A stretch of 64,000 nucleotides of DNA, taken from the NCBI RefSeq assembly GCF_028640845.1, contig NC_080546.1, forward strand, positions 72,521,051-72,585,050. Direction: 5' to 3'. This DNA is from Ahaetulla prasina (taxonomy: Eukaryota; Chordata; Lepidosauria; Squamata; Colubridae). Below, in pieces: positions 33,526 to 45,179 of the stretch. Within the stretch, counting starts at the first letter, position 1, and every line of letters starts with the position of its first letter. A model generated the notes under the pieces. It was not told the origin of the DNA and searched no databases. It saw only the letters and a list, made by a program, of their open reading frames with translations. The translations under genes and the position numbers were made by a program.

Positions 33526-34027
33526 TGTCAGCCTGCTCCAGATCAGTGTTTGAGAAAATAAAAACCCAACTTCATCATGTTGAAGAATTTGGTAATTTAT
33601 ATCATACAAGTCTGGATGCAGTGGAAGCAAAGCTGGAACTGGAAGTAAATCAAAACCCCAGAGTCATATTCTCTCCTGAACCCTCCCCCTACTAGAGGTC
33701 ATACAGTAATAGTCCAATGTCTTCTTTCTCCTCAGCCACGTGTAGTTTCACTTCCGATATTCTCCCTCTGTCAATCTTCTGAATGGAATGTGGAATCAGC
33801 AGCTGCCGTTTCATTCACGCGCCAACACAATTCAAACCTCTGGTTTTGAAAATGGCATTTCCCCTCTCCCCCACATACAATGTCAGCCGACGCTGGGAAC
33901 AGTGAAAACCTCCCCCCCTTCTCCATAAAGCATGTAAGACAATCAGTAGAGCAAACTTTTAACAAGGTAATAAAATAGTCAGATAATCTAGTAGGAGAAA
34001 TACACTAAATTAAAGCGGAGGCTGACA
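33526..34027. mobile_element. solo LTR with 9-bp inverted ends and 5-bp duplication GTTGT
   Basis: This 502-bp block opens TGTCAGCCT and closes AGGCTGACA, flanked by GTTGT at 33521-33525 and 34028-34032. The TG...CA ends, terminal inversion and 5-bp duplication mark an LTR. Poly(A)-signal-like AATAAA occurs near both ends, so orientation is not decided. No internal region is present. Confidence 0.82.
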
Positions 34028-34299
34028 GTTGTTGTTTCAGTAAAGAAAAGATTTAACTTTGCAGTGGAAGACCTGAATCCAAGTCTAATTATTACTATTT
34101 ACATAATTGTATAATAATCTTGGTTTTTCATCAATGAAATGAGAATGCAGTGATTTAATTAGAAATAGTTATTAATTTAAGAATAATAAGTATATAATAT
34201 GACCAAAAGTGAAAGCATAACCACAATTGCCCAAAGAAAAAACTGTTTGGTGAAGAGTTCATACATATTGAAGAAATTAATGATACAGATACATTGTAT

Positions 34300-35060
34300 G
34301 TTTCTATATTTTTTTTAAATTTCATTTTGTCACAACAGTATATACAATCATCAACATAAACAATAACCCATCATGAGAGAAAAAAGTATATATAAGTAAA
34401 AGTATAAGTAAAATATGCATATAATACTATAATGAAGGGAACAATAGGACAGGAATGGTAGGCACTTTTGTGCTCTTATGCACGCCCCTTATAGTCCTCT
34501 TAGGAATGGGGTGAGGTCAACAGTAGAAAGTTTTTGGTTAAAGCTTTTGGGATTATGGGAAGAGACCACAGAGTCAGGTAGTGTGTTCCAAGCACTGATA
34601 ACTCTGTTACAGAAGTCATATTTTCTGCAATCAAGTTTGAAGCGGTTGACATTAAGTTTGAATCTATTGTTTGCTCTTGTATTGTTGCGATTGAAGCTGA
34701 AGTAGTCTTTTACAGGAAGGATATTACAATAGATGATTCTGTGTGTTAAACACAGATCATGTTGGAGTTGGCGGAGTTCTAAGTTTTCTAATCCCAGGAT
34801 TTCAAGCCTGGTGGTATAAGGTATTTTGTTGTTTTCGGAGGAGCGAAGAATTCTTCTAGTAAAATATTTCTGGACTCTTTCTATTGTATTTATGTCAGAG
34901 ATGTGGTATGGGTTCCAGACGGATGAGCTGTATTCAAGAATAGGTCTGGCAAATGTTTTGTATGCTTTGGTTAGTAGTGTAGAGTTTTTGGAAAAGAAAC
35001 TACGTAAAATTAGGTTTACAACTCTTAGAGCTTTTTTAGAAAGAAAAAAGGAAAAAGAAA
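34300..35060 (-). mobile_element. LINE fragment, sister of 18885-19697 (minus)
   Basis: The minus frame (34489-35145) encodes YKTFARPILEYSSSVWNPYH, IERVQKYFTRRIL and RLEILGLENLELRQLQ, ending STVDLTPFLRGL as in the copy at 18885. The 5' end near 35040 runs into a purine-rich AAAGGAAAAAG tract. It is 5'-truncated. Confidence 0.85.
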
Positions 35061-35086
35061 AGGGAAAAGGAAAGGAAAGAAAAAGA

Positions 35087-35145
35087 ATGTCTAAAAGAGT
35101 TGGTTTTCCCTTTTTTAGAAAGGGAAAACCAACTCTTTTAGACAT
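35087..35145. repeat. perfect 24-bp inverted repeat, 11-base loop
   Basis: Arm 35087-35110 (ATGTCTAAAAGAGTTGGTTT...) is exactly complementary to 35122-35145. It sits at the junction of the truncated LINE and unique DNA, next to a purine-rich tract. Confidence 0.95.
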
Positions 35146-35221
35146 GGATGGAAATTAGCTTGTGGTTATAGGCACACTGGTTTCCATACGAACAAATCTT
35201 GGATTGCACTTAGAAAATGAA

Positions 35222-35419
35222 GGGCCGGATAGCTCAGGCTGGTAATAGCCTGTTATTAAGAACACAGAAGCCTGCAATTATTGCAGGTTCAAGCCCGGCC
35301 CAAGGTTGACTCAGCCTTCCATCCTTTATAAGGTAGGTAAAATGAGGACCCAGATTGTTGGGGGGGCAATAAGTTGACTTTGTAAAAATATACAAATAGA
35401 ATGAGACTATTGCCTTATA
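35222..35419 (+). mobile_element. SINE, left part, split by the LINE at 35420
   Basis: The head GGCCGGATAGCTCAGGCTGG, B-box-like GCAGGTTCAAGCCC, GACTCAGCCTTCCATCC and CCAGATTGTTGGGGG are as in the copies at 46672 and 49999. It stops at ACTATTGCCTTATA, and the missing tail resumes at 37485 after a LINE. Confidence 0.92.
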
Positions 35420-37484
35420 GAATAGAATAGAATAGAATAGAATAGAATTTTATTGGCCAAGTGTGATTGGACACACAAGGAATTTGTCTTGGTGCATATG
35501 CTCTCAGTGTACATAAAAGAAAAGATACGTTCATCAAGGCACAACATTTACAACACAATTGATGATCAATATATCAATATAAATCATAAGGATTGCCAGC
35601 AACAAGTTATAGTCATACAGTCATAAGTGGAAAGAGATTGGTGATGGGAACTATGAAACGATTAATAGTAGTGCAGATTCAGTAAATAGTCTGACAGTGT
35701 TGAGGGAATTATTTGTTTAGCAGAGTGATGGCCTTCGGGAAAAAACTGTTCTTGTGTCTAGTTGTTCTGGTGTGCAGTGCTCTATAGCTGCTTTGAGGGT
35801 AGGAGTTGAAACAGTTTATGTCCAGGATGCGAGGGATCTGCAAATATTTTCACGGCCTCTTCTTGATTCGTGCAGTATACAGGTCCTCAATGGAAGGCAA
35901 GTTGGTAGCAATTATTTTTCTGCAGTTCTAATTATTCTCTGAAGTCTGTGTTTTTCTTGTTGGGTTGCAGAACCGAACCAGACAGTTATAGAGGTGCAAA
36001 TGACAGACTCAATAATTCCTCTGTAGAACTGGATCAGCAGCTCCTTGGGCAGTTTGAGCTTACTGAGTTGGCGCAGAAAGAACATTCTTTGTTGTCCTTT
36101 TTTAATGATGTTTTGATGTTAGCTGTCCATTTGAGATCTTGCGATATGATAGAACCCAGAAATTTGAAGGTTTCTACTGTTGATACTGTGTTGTCAAGTA
36201 TTGTGAGAGGTGGAAGTATGGAAGGGTTTTCCTAAAGTCTACCACCATTTCTACGGTTTTGAGTGTGTTCAGTTCCAGATTGTTTTGGTTGCACCACAAG
36301 GCTAGTCGCTCGACCTCTCGTCTATATGCGGATTCGTCATTGTCTCGAATGAGACCAATCACTGTTGTGTCATCTGCGAACTTCAGTAGCTTAACAAATG
36401 GATCATTGGAGATGCAGTCATTGGTATACAGAGAGAAGAGAAGTGGGAGAGCACACAGCCTTGGGGGCCCTGTGCTAATTGTACAGGTATTTGATGTGAT
36501 CTTGCTTAGCTTCACCTGCTGCTTCCTGTTTGTTAGGAAGCTTGTGATCCACTTACAAGTCTGTTCCGTACCTGTAGCTGGTTTAGCTTAGTTAGAAGAA
36601 TGTCTGGAATGATGGTATTGAATGCTGAACTAAAGTCTACAAAAGGACCCTTGCATAGGTCTTTGGAGACTCAAGATGTTGTAGGATGTAGTGCAGAGCC
36701 ATATTAACAGCATCATCTGTTGATCTATTTGCTCGGTATGCAAATTGCAAGGGGTCTAAAAGCGGATTCGTGATGGTTTTCAGGTAGGAAAGCACTAGCC
36801 TTTCAAAGGTTTTCATGACTACAGATGTTAGAGCAACTGGTCTGTAGTCATTCAGTTCCTTGATGGTGGGCTTCTTCGGCACTGGGATGATGGTAGAGCG
36901 TTTGAAGCAAGAAGGAACATAGCACATCTCTAGTGATTTATTGAAAATATGGGTGAAGATGGGGGCCAATTGGTCAGCACAGACTTTTAAGCAAGAAGGA
37001 GTTATCTTGTCTGGGCCTGGAGCTTTTCCTGGCTTTTGTCTGTGAAATAGGTCCTGCACTTCCTTTTCTGTGATCACTAGGGGTTGTGAACCCAATGAAA
37101 TGGGGTCAGTTGTAGGAGGCTTGGCTGTTGTTGCTGTATCTGAGATGGGGGTTGTGGAGATAGGTGGCTGTAGTTTCCTTTCAAACCTGAGTAAAACTCA
37201 TTCAGGTCATCTGCCAGTTGTTGATTACCTTCAGCCTGGGAAGGAGGTTTGCCATAGCCGGTGATATTTTTAAGAGTTTTCCACATGTTTGCTGGTTCAT
37301 TTGCTGAAAATTGATTCTTTAGCTTTTCAGAGTAGCTTCTTTTTGCTGCTCTTATCTCCCTTGTTAGTGCATTTCTGGCCTGATTGTACAGCATTTTATC
37401 ACCTTTTCTGTAGGCTTCCTCTTTGGAATGTCGTAGCTGCTTAAGTTTAGGTGTAAACCAAGGTTTGTTATTACTGTGTACACA
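35420..37484 (-). mobile_element. Rex1-like LINE, 5'-truncated, inserted into the SINE
   Basis: On the minus strand this 2065-bp insert reads, 5' to 3': a linker with NNKPWFTPKLKQLRHSKEEA, RT start KPGKAPGPDKITPSCLKVCA, LNDYRPVALTSVVMKTFERL, LDPLQFAYRANRSTDDAVNM, then a shifted frame with LLFSLYTND, LKFADDTTVIGLI (catalytic motif) and TVEMVVDFRKT, and a 3' untranslated region ending in AATAG pentamers (35420-35447). CTTATA flanks both sides (35414-35419 and 37485-37490). Frameshifts in RT and loss of the endonuclease make it inactive. Confidence 0.9.
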
Positions 37485-37556
37485 CTTATACACTGTAAGC
37501 CGCCCTGAGTCTTCGGAGAAGGGCGGGGTATAAATGTAAACAAAAAAAAAAAAAAA
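37485..37556 (+). mobile_element. SINE, right part of the split copy
   Basis: CTTATACACTGTAAGCCGCC, then the CCTGAGTCTTCGGAGAAGGG tail block and a poly-A run, exactly complete the SINE begun at 35222. Confidence 0.92.
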
Positions 37557-38211
37557 TCTGCACACTAACAAAGTTTGCAATTGATCAGTTGCAAAAGGCC
37601 ACACTGCTTGGGAATTGCACATATGCCATGCTGTGCATTATGACATGCAAAACTCTTTGAACAACTCAGTGGGTATGAAGGCCAATACTAGCTGTGGCTT
37701 CACATAGTTATGAATAGATAATGATAACTGCTTATATCCTGTAACACCTTTAACAGCATCCAACAACATCTGCCATTCACAGGTCCTTGAAAAAGAATTG
37801 ATAGGTGGATAAAAATGCTAAACATAGGCTAAATAGCCAGTTGATTCTGCAACTAACCATAATATTATAACAATACCCAGCCATTTTGGAATATTTTGCT
37901 TTAAATAATTTTTCAAAATAACGTTGAAACACATAGCAGGTTTTCTTCAAGTTAAAGAGCTTTCTTTAGAGATTTGGTATTTTAGAATGAGAGACACTTG
38001 TAGCAACTCTAAAACTATGAAAGAGTTAGATAAGATATTCTTGGAAATTGAAAAAAAATAACTATTTAATGCTTCAGAGAAGAAGTGCAATAATGTTGAA
38101 GTCAACTTGCTTGCGATAACAGAAACATCTAAATACATTGCCAATTTGTTGGTATATATACATCGAAGTTAGCAATATCTTGTGGAATCAGAACTACTTA
38201 AAGAAAAAATG
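37557..38211. other. intergenic DNA with one weak LINE remnant
   Basis: The stretch 37755-37850 (AACATCTGCCATTCACAGG, AAAAATGCTAAACATAGGCT) looks like a diverged third copy of the fragment at 30735. The rest is unrecognised. Confidence 0.4.
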
Positions 38212-38219
38212 TAATGTAC

Positions 38220-38420
38220 CTATGGTGGGTTTCAAATTTTTTTACTACCATTTCTTGGTGGGCGTGGCTTGGGCGTGGCAGGGGAAGGATACTGTAAAAT
38301 CCCCATTTCCTCCCGATCAGCTGGGACTTGGGAGGCAGAGAATAGATGGGGGTGGGGCCAGTCAGAATTTTTACTACCGGTTCTCCAGAACTGGTCAGAA
38401 CCTTCTGAAACCCATCTCTG
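38220..38420. mobile_element. hAT-type element of the 6148/14845 family, short copy
   Basis: This 201-bp element has ends CTATGGTGGGTTTC and GAAACCCATCTCTG. The flanks are TAATGTAC and TAATGTAA, an 8-bp duplication with one change. The inner CGGTTCTCCAGAACTGG block identifies the family, in the orientation opposite to 6148. Confidence 0.85.
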
Positions 38421-38428
38421 TAATGTAA

Positions 38429-39373
38429 TCATTCTTAAATAAGGAAAGGGAGAACAACAAATTAATTTTTAAAAAAATGAAAGCAAACATGCCACTATTG
38501 TCTTTTACCTACAGTCACGTGCATATACTCACACAAACAGTATGAGTTATGGGAATTTTTGAATTTATTAATAGTAATGTTTAGAAATTATTGAAGGAAA
38601 CAATTTTAATATATTCAAAAGAGCATTTCCTTTTCAATAAAGGGAGAAAGAACATAGTGATTTTCATTTCTTAAATCAAGCAGAATTTTAAATTATGAGG
38701 AAAATTGATCTGACATAAAAAAAATTTCCTTAGCATGTGAATAACATATATTACAAAGTTACATTCAATAACGTTAGAGAAAAAACAGCACAAGTGATGC
38801 CCTGCAGATATTTTGCATTACATTTGATAAGTTGCTTAGGCCTTAAGAAGTTATCAACCTGAAGGGCATGTTGCTTATCTATAGGCTGATTGGCCATGGT
38901 CATCCAGAAGTAGTTGGGTGGAGTTTATATCACACATTATTTTATGTTGATTTCTAGTTCAATTTAGATACAGAATTTCCTACAATGACACAAAGAAAAT
39001 GGACTGACAACCAGAATGCAACATATGCCTCCTATGATAGCAACTTTATAGAGGCATAAGATTGGGATTTTTTTCTTTTAACATTGGAAGTAGATTTCCA
39101 ACTTCAAAACTTTTTTTCTCATAAAGTCTATTGACAGTCTCACTTTTGTATACTTTCTTCTATTCAGATTCCCTCAAGCCTAAAAACAGAAATAATGACA
39201 ATTTCATTACAAAATGTTTAATCAATAACAGGAGTAATTGTCTTAGTGTTCTTCTATATCTATAGGAACAATTTGTACCATGTTAGCCTATTGGATCTTA
39301 ATTTCTTTTTGTCTCTACATCTTTTCATGTCATGGCAATGAAATTTTTTTTCATGTTTCATTAGCTGTGAAAT
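38429..39373. other. AT-rich intergenic DNA, nothing recognised
   Basis: Unique-looking, with no repeat ends or coding signal. Confidence 0.45.
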
Positions 39374-39375
39374 TA

Positions 39376-39764
39376 CCGTATATACTCGAGTATAAGCCGA
39401 GTTTTTCAGCACATTTTTTGTGCTGAAAAACGTCCCCTCGGCTTATACTCGGGTCTATACGGCTTATACTCGAGTTTTTTTTTTTAAGCCCCTCGGCTTA
39501 TACTCGAGTATATACGGCTTATACTCGAGTTTTTTTTTTCTTTTTTTCACATTTTACCGGACGGAAGCCCTGCCGGTGCAGTGAGAGGGCGGGGCGGGGG
39601 AGCCGCCAGCCTTCTCAGCTGAGGGAGGGAGGGTTTCCCCAACCGGTAGGTGCCTCATTTCCCACCCTCGGCTTATACTCGAGTCCCCAGTTTACCCCAG
39701 TTTTTGGGGTAAAATTGGGGACCTCGGCTTATACTCGGATCGGCTTATATTCGAGTATATACGG
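39376..39764. mobile_element. compact TA-flanked transposon with CCGTATATACTCGAGTATAA ends
   Basis: This 389-bp element lies between TA copies (39374-39375 and 39765-39766). Its ends are exact inverted repeats for about 25 bases. The motif CTCGGCTTATACTCG recurs several times inside, giving nested hairpins. The interior holds a GC-rich stretch at 39545-39640. Its two subterminal types match 13496 and 7943 in mirrored order. Confidence 0.88.
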
Positions 39765-39766
39765 TA

Positions 39767-42667
39767 ATTCTTGTTTGCTTTTGAATTAAAGATTGAATCC
39801 AAAATTAGCCTTGCCTGGACTAACTTAAGCTTTGACATGAATTTAAATCCAGCTGATGTTAATGGGTATGCCCACAAATTTCACTTGCTCTTTAATTTAA
39901 TTTTTAAAAAGTTGTACCTGGAAAGCATTGTAGAAGCTATTGAAATTCGTAGTTTATCAATATTTACTTTTTTAAAAATTACATTTTAATTTGCTTGAAC
40001 TTCATTTGAACTTTACTTGTATATGAAAACTTCTAATACTGTTTCATGCTTATATAATCTAGCACTAGCATTATTTTATTTCACAGCTTTGAAACACTCA
40101 GAGACATTAACATCAGAAGAACCTCCAGGCAAAGAACTTCTCTGTAAATTACAGAAAATTACCTGCATACATATAATGTTAATTAAAAGACCTTAAAAAT
40201 TATTATATGCATCTGTGATCTGTCGTAGTATTTTCATAATACAAATTTTGCTTGTTCTTGCTCTTGCTATATGATACAATTGAACTGAATACGCATTTCA
40301 TTAATAGCCATCTCTCATTTGTCTTTTTTCCTTGAAACTGTTGCCTTGTAAATAAAGGCATCTGAATTCTCTCTAATCCCTATATATCTGAACATGTCTG
40401 GGGAATAAAATTAAATTATTAGAAAGGTTTGCTAGATATTATATATTGCAAGAAATTTATAGAAAAATACTTTGTCAATGCATGGCAGAATAAAACAGAA
40501 TTTACATATAAAAATTGTAAAAGCAGAGTAGGAAACTGGTAAAATAACAATTGTTCACAATGAGAATAAATAAGAACTAAATTTATATTGCTGCCAAATA
40601 TATTTCTAAAGAATTTGTATTTAGAGAATTGTAAAATATTGTAAGATCCACCACCTTCGACCAGGCACCTCACTGGCATTCTGCAATCAACCGGGGAAGG
40701 GAGAGGGGAACAAATGGATAACAAAGCTGTATACCTTTATTATGGGAAATTGGGAAGGGGGATTGACAGTTGAGAAAAACAGAGTGTTCTGAAATCCAGT
40801 CCCTACTGATGTGCTGGCAGCATGAGCCATTTACCCTCAGAGATGAATTTCACCAGCTCAAATATCTCAGCATTTCCCAAAACATCTTAGCAGTGCTAGA
40901 TTGGCTCCACGCAGATGTGGGGGGGAGGCTAAGGGAAACCAAGGGGTTAGTTCTGTGGGAATTTTAGATTCTGCTTGACTCTACTGCAATCAGCATCTCT
41001 TAGTAAAACTGCTTTGGTTTTCACTTCAACCAAATGGAGTTGAGAGTTTTACTTCCCTAGGAGATCATACTGGGGCAGGTTTGACATAAATATATCAATA
41101 AGAAACCTATACTCTGTAGAGCCCAAATAATATCTCTATAGTGAGTGAGCTGACAACAAAAAGCCAAATAAGTTAGAGTTATACACAGTGAGGAACAATG
41201 CCAGTTACAAACTATATTTAAACTAATAACTAATCAAGAAGGTAAACACAATTTTACCTGGTCAAACAAATGATTAGAGATCTTAAGGCATTTTCTATCA
41301 CTTCTTCCCCACTCATTTAAAATTCTTCTTAATTGTTCTAATTGAACATTATTTTTAATCCTTTCAAATTCAGTGCCTCCATTTTCATAAATGATAATAG
41401 GTTCAAACAGATCTGGCTCATTATGACTTCAGTCATAAATAATTGCATACGTACAGATGCAAAAAGTAGCATTCTACTTCATAGGAGAGTCTTAGAACAA
41501 AGTTCAAAACCTGAGAACTGGTTTATAACATTAAATTGCCACTTAAGGCTATATGAATGTTCTTGAAAATGGGAAGGAATGTAGGGGAGGTTTATGTACT
41601 CAGAAAACAATTATTTATCTTGTACTGGGGCTACAAGCACTGTCTTTAGTTTTTGCTTTAAGGTCTGCCCACAGGTTGTGCACACTAAGAATATTATTCA
41701 GTAGCTGTTTCTTACTGACTGGCTGAGCTCAATGCTGAATTTTTATAATTTGTAGTCTATAATTATAAATTGTAGTCTATAATTTGTAGGTCTTCTGCTG
41801 AGAATTGAATGGCCTAGTTTGGTGAAAATAAGCAACACTTGCAACTGACTACAGATTATTCTTTATCTCTCTTATTACACTTAACCCTTGAAATTGGATT
41901 TTTCATTGTTTTCAACCTGAGGAAAGTTATAAGTGATCTAGAAAGCATGAGGGATTGTTATGGAAAAATGGTTATTGTAGCAAATATAACATAGTGTAGA
42001 TGTAGTTCTGGAGTCATTTCAGGATATAAGCACTTTATTAATTGGTAGGTATAAAATTCTAATAGTTATAAACCATAGATCACTTCAAAGTTTCCTCAGG
42101 TGGCTTTTGCAGGATTAGGATCTCAGAGTCATATAAATGAACCATGGTTCTTTTTCTTTGCAACCACAAAACCATACTGGCAGCTAGCTATTCACCATCT
42201 CAGTATGCCATAGACATAACAGACAATAAGAATGATTCACTATCTATATAAATAAATCATTATTATGCTTTATACCAAGTGCAAAAGAACAGCAATTTCT
42301 TAGTTCAAGATACTCACTGCTTTAAAAGTCAAAATACAGAATGTCTTCAGACACATAATGTTCTGTTTCTGTGTTCTCATTTCATCTTTATATTTAGGGT
42401 GTATTTGCTGAAATAACTATAATCCAGATGTTTGACAGAGAGAGACAATCTTACCCTAACAGAGAATTTTAGGGGGGGAGGAAGTAATGTAAGAAAACAA
42501 GACTACCAAGTATTGATTTCCTATAGTTGGTATGTTGCTGAGAAACCTGGGTACAAACATTGCTTAACATTGGTCAAGCAAAGAGCTGAAACTATGTTCA
42601 ATAACATCTTAAAGCTACCTCTTTTGGAACAGATTAATAAAAACTATATAATATAGCACACCACGGC
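39767..42667. other. long AT-rich intergenic stretch, no gene recognised
   Basis: No host exon is visible. The stretch 40640-41090 is less AT-rich and ends CATACTGGGGCAGGTTTGACA, which could be an LTR remnant, but I could not find paired flanks. A small duplication TTGTAGTCTATAATT lies at 41750-41785. Confidence 0.4.
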
Positions 42668-42805
42668 ACAGAACCTTGAAGGTCTTCTAGTCCAGCCTCC
42701 TACGTAAGCAGGAGAACCTGTACTATTTCAGATAAGTGGTTGTCTAGTTTCTTCTTAAAAACTTCCCGTGATGGAGCACCCATGATTTCTGAAGGCATGC
42801 TATTG
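42668..42805 (-). mobile_element. CR1 LINE 3' end, minus strand
   Basis: GAAGGTCTTCTAGTCCAGCC, TTCTTCTTAAAAACTTCCC and TGATGGAGCACCCATGATTT are the reversed CR1 C-terminus and 3' untranslated block also seen at 9341 and 44680. Confidence 0.85.
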
Positions 42806-43969
42806 GATGAGAGTCTTATTACTAATGTAATTATTACATTATTATAATAATGTACATTATTACTAATGTAGTGCATGTCCTGTCTCCTTATCACCTCATG
42901 CTTTCCCCTTTCTTTATATATGGCTCATAAAATGACAGCTATTGTCATGTTCATGTGTAAATTCTAACAAGCTCAGAATCTTAATCTATCATGTTATATA
43001 TGATGATGCTGTTTTCACTGTGCCTTTTTGAAAAATAGAAAAGAGCATTATTTTAAGAGGGAAAATTATCATAAAATTAAAATAAAAGTAAAGGCATTTC
43101 AAGCAAAAATAAATGGAGGGGAAGAGATGTTGATTCACAGCGTGAGAACAATTCTCCGTAAAAATTTAGTTCCACAGATAATTTGTTAATTTTAAGTAAA
43201 TGATACAAACAAAATAAGTTAAATAGCTCGCTTCTGCTGGCCTCAGGCAGGGAAAGTCTTGAAATGAAGCTATTGTATCTTCAGCCCTAGAGTGAAAAAT
43301 AGCTTCTTTTATCCTTGAAAGACTAATTAACACATAATACTTCAATAAGAATCTCTATTAATGTTGACTCATTCTGCTCTCTTAAAGAAATTCTGCTATC
43401 AGACAAGAAAATTATACTATAATGAAATGCCATGTAACATAGGATCTGTTGGCTTTCCTTATCCTTGTTTTTAGAAAATTGATTCACTGACTCGTCATTT
43501 CCCTGGGGCAGGAAAGCATGGAACTGCCTTAAGCCACAGTTACAATTCAGCAAATTTCAACAAATTATCTCAGTTGATTCATAACAATAAAATATTTGGC
43601 TTAGATATGTATTTCGCTTATTTTAGCAGCAAAAAGGAATTTAGTATGGAGATTAGGCTTTTTCTATAGTATGATGGTAGTTGATAGAGCTGAAGAGATT
43701 TTCATCTTTTATTCTTATCTGAAGTTGAAATTGAGAGATTATGTAGAGAATGAATATGAAACTCAGGCAACATAGAGCAAAACTGATATATAACTGAAGA
43801 ACTATAAAACTTATGGCAGTGAAAAGCTTCAAAGGGGATGCTTCAGTTTGATTAAAATACAGCTGAATCACCACAGGGAAGCAGACTCACAAATCAAAGT
43901 AGAAGACTCACTTTGAAGCAGGAAATTGAATCAAGTCACTTCAAAGAGCTTCATAGTCTTTTGCACTAC
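42806..43969. other. AT-rich intergenic DNA, nothing recognised
   Basis: A 73-codon open frame at 43653-43874 (minus) is hydrophobic, with no recognised motif. It may be chance or the downstream end of the decayed coding segment just to the right. Confidence 0.4.
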
Positions 43970-44525
43970 TTCATTGGCATAATGCCTTTTCTGCTGCTTC
44001 TACGTTTGTAACAGATACTGTAAAATATAAGGTTGCAATTTCATTAGTATGGTCCGCTGAAAGCTGAGTGATATGAGGGAGTCTGGAATGTTCACTTGAA
44101 GACTCAGAATCTCTAAACTCTTTCTGAATGGATGGTAAGACTACTGCTGCTTTGGGCTCTAGTAATTTTGTTTCCTCAACTCTCAGCTGCTTTATTGTGG
44201 TCAGCTACAACTCTTAACGTTGCTTTCTCATTGTATGAATGCAATGTTACCCTTTAGTATTACTCAGCATTCTGAATCTGAGCTAAAGCCAGTTCATTCC
44301 ATTACACACATTTGAGATAAAACTTTTTCTTTTCCAAATTTTGCAAGTTTGGCATGGATTTAAGTATTTCAATAAGGAGTGACTCAACCCCAGGATAAAC
44401 AGTATCTAGACCAATCGCCTAGTATTTTTAAGAATAGGGCATTATTTTCTCTGATCAAAGCCTCTTTCTTTATGATTTCTCCATATCTGTAATTTTGCAT
44501 TATGCCAGCCTGTCTTTACTATTTG
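43970..44525 (-). pseudogene. decayed coding segment, unidentified coiled-coil-like protein
   Basis: Minus-strand translation gives four protein-like blocks in order, each in a different frame: QNYRYGEIIKKEALIRENNA (about 44500), ESLLIEILKSMPNLQNLEKK, HSYNEKATLRVVADHNKAAE, and QLRVEETKLLEPKAAVVLPS continuing to ATLYFTVSVTNVEAAEKALC before a stop near 43974. The regular Glu/Lys/Leu composition and collinear order suggest one protein broken by at least three frameshifts, as in a processed pseudogene. I do not recognise the parent, and no poly-A tract is visible. It could also be chance composition. Confidence 0.45.
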
Positions 44526-44679
44526 TGATCATTAACTAACCAAAATATTGTAAGCAGGACATAAATCTGATGCAGAAATCCTAATTTTAATCAGAGGTAC
44601 TTCCTAAAAGGGATCAAGCTTTCTAAACAGCTAGCCAACATGACTAGTTTGTCTAACAGAGTAATAATGGATAACAGAA

Positions 44680-44800
44680 TAACAGAATTGGAAGGGGCTT
44701 GGTCCAACCCCTGCACAAACAGCTGTCCAATCTCTAAAACCTCTTAAAAACTTCCAGTGATGGATCACCCACAACATTTGAAGGCAAGCCATTCAACTGG
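44680..44800 (-). mobile_element. CR1 LINE 3' end, minus strand
   Basis: CAGAATAACAGAATTGGAAG (the CR1 terminal block in reverse), then CTCTTAAAAACTTCCAGTGA and GATCACCCACAACATTTGAA mark the CR1 3' end. It is more diverged than the copy at 9341. Confidence 0.85.
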
Positions 44801-45045
44801 ATGGATTTGTAACTGGCTGACCAACCACACTCAATAGGCATCTTCACTGATGCCTATCGTACTATCGTACATTTACCTTTTTCAAGAGATTGACAGCCTA
44901 GCATTGAATAAAATCCTACAATTCTCTTACTCAGCAGAATCAGTGAAAGTTGAACACATCTGGAAAACAGCAAGATAGGTAGGATATTCTAATGTATAGT
45001 TTTCAAATTCAGGCAAGTGAGGCGTTTGCTGGCAATGGCGTATTA

Positions 45046-45179
45046 CAGGGGTGTCAAACTCATGGCCCAAACTCAGGGTCATGTACTAGCCATGTCCACT
45101 CCCTTTTTAGTGAAGGGGGGGGGGGAAGTTGTGGTGCGTCACATGACAACAACGTGACGCCACGAGTTTGACACTCCTG
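45046..45179. mobile_element. hAT-type MITE of the CAGGGGTGTCAAA family
   Basis: This 134-bp element begins CAGGGGTGTCAAACTC and ends GAGTTTGACACTCCTG. The flanks GCGTATTA and GCATAGTA agree at six of eight bases, consistent with an old duplication. The interior contains a G run and a GTGACG-type CpG pair. Confidence 0.82.

Noticed and set aside
40640..41090. Possible LTR ending in GGCAGGTTTGACA
   Set aside because: The composition suggests an LTR, but I found no paired TG start or target duplication.
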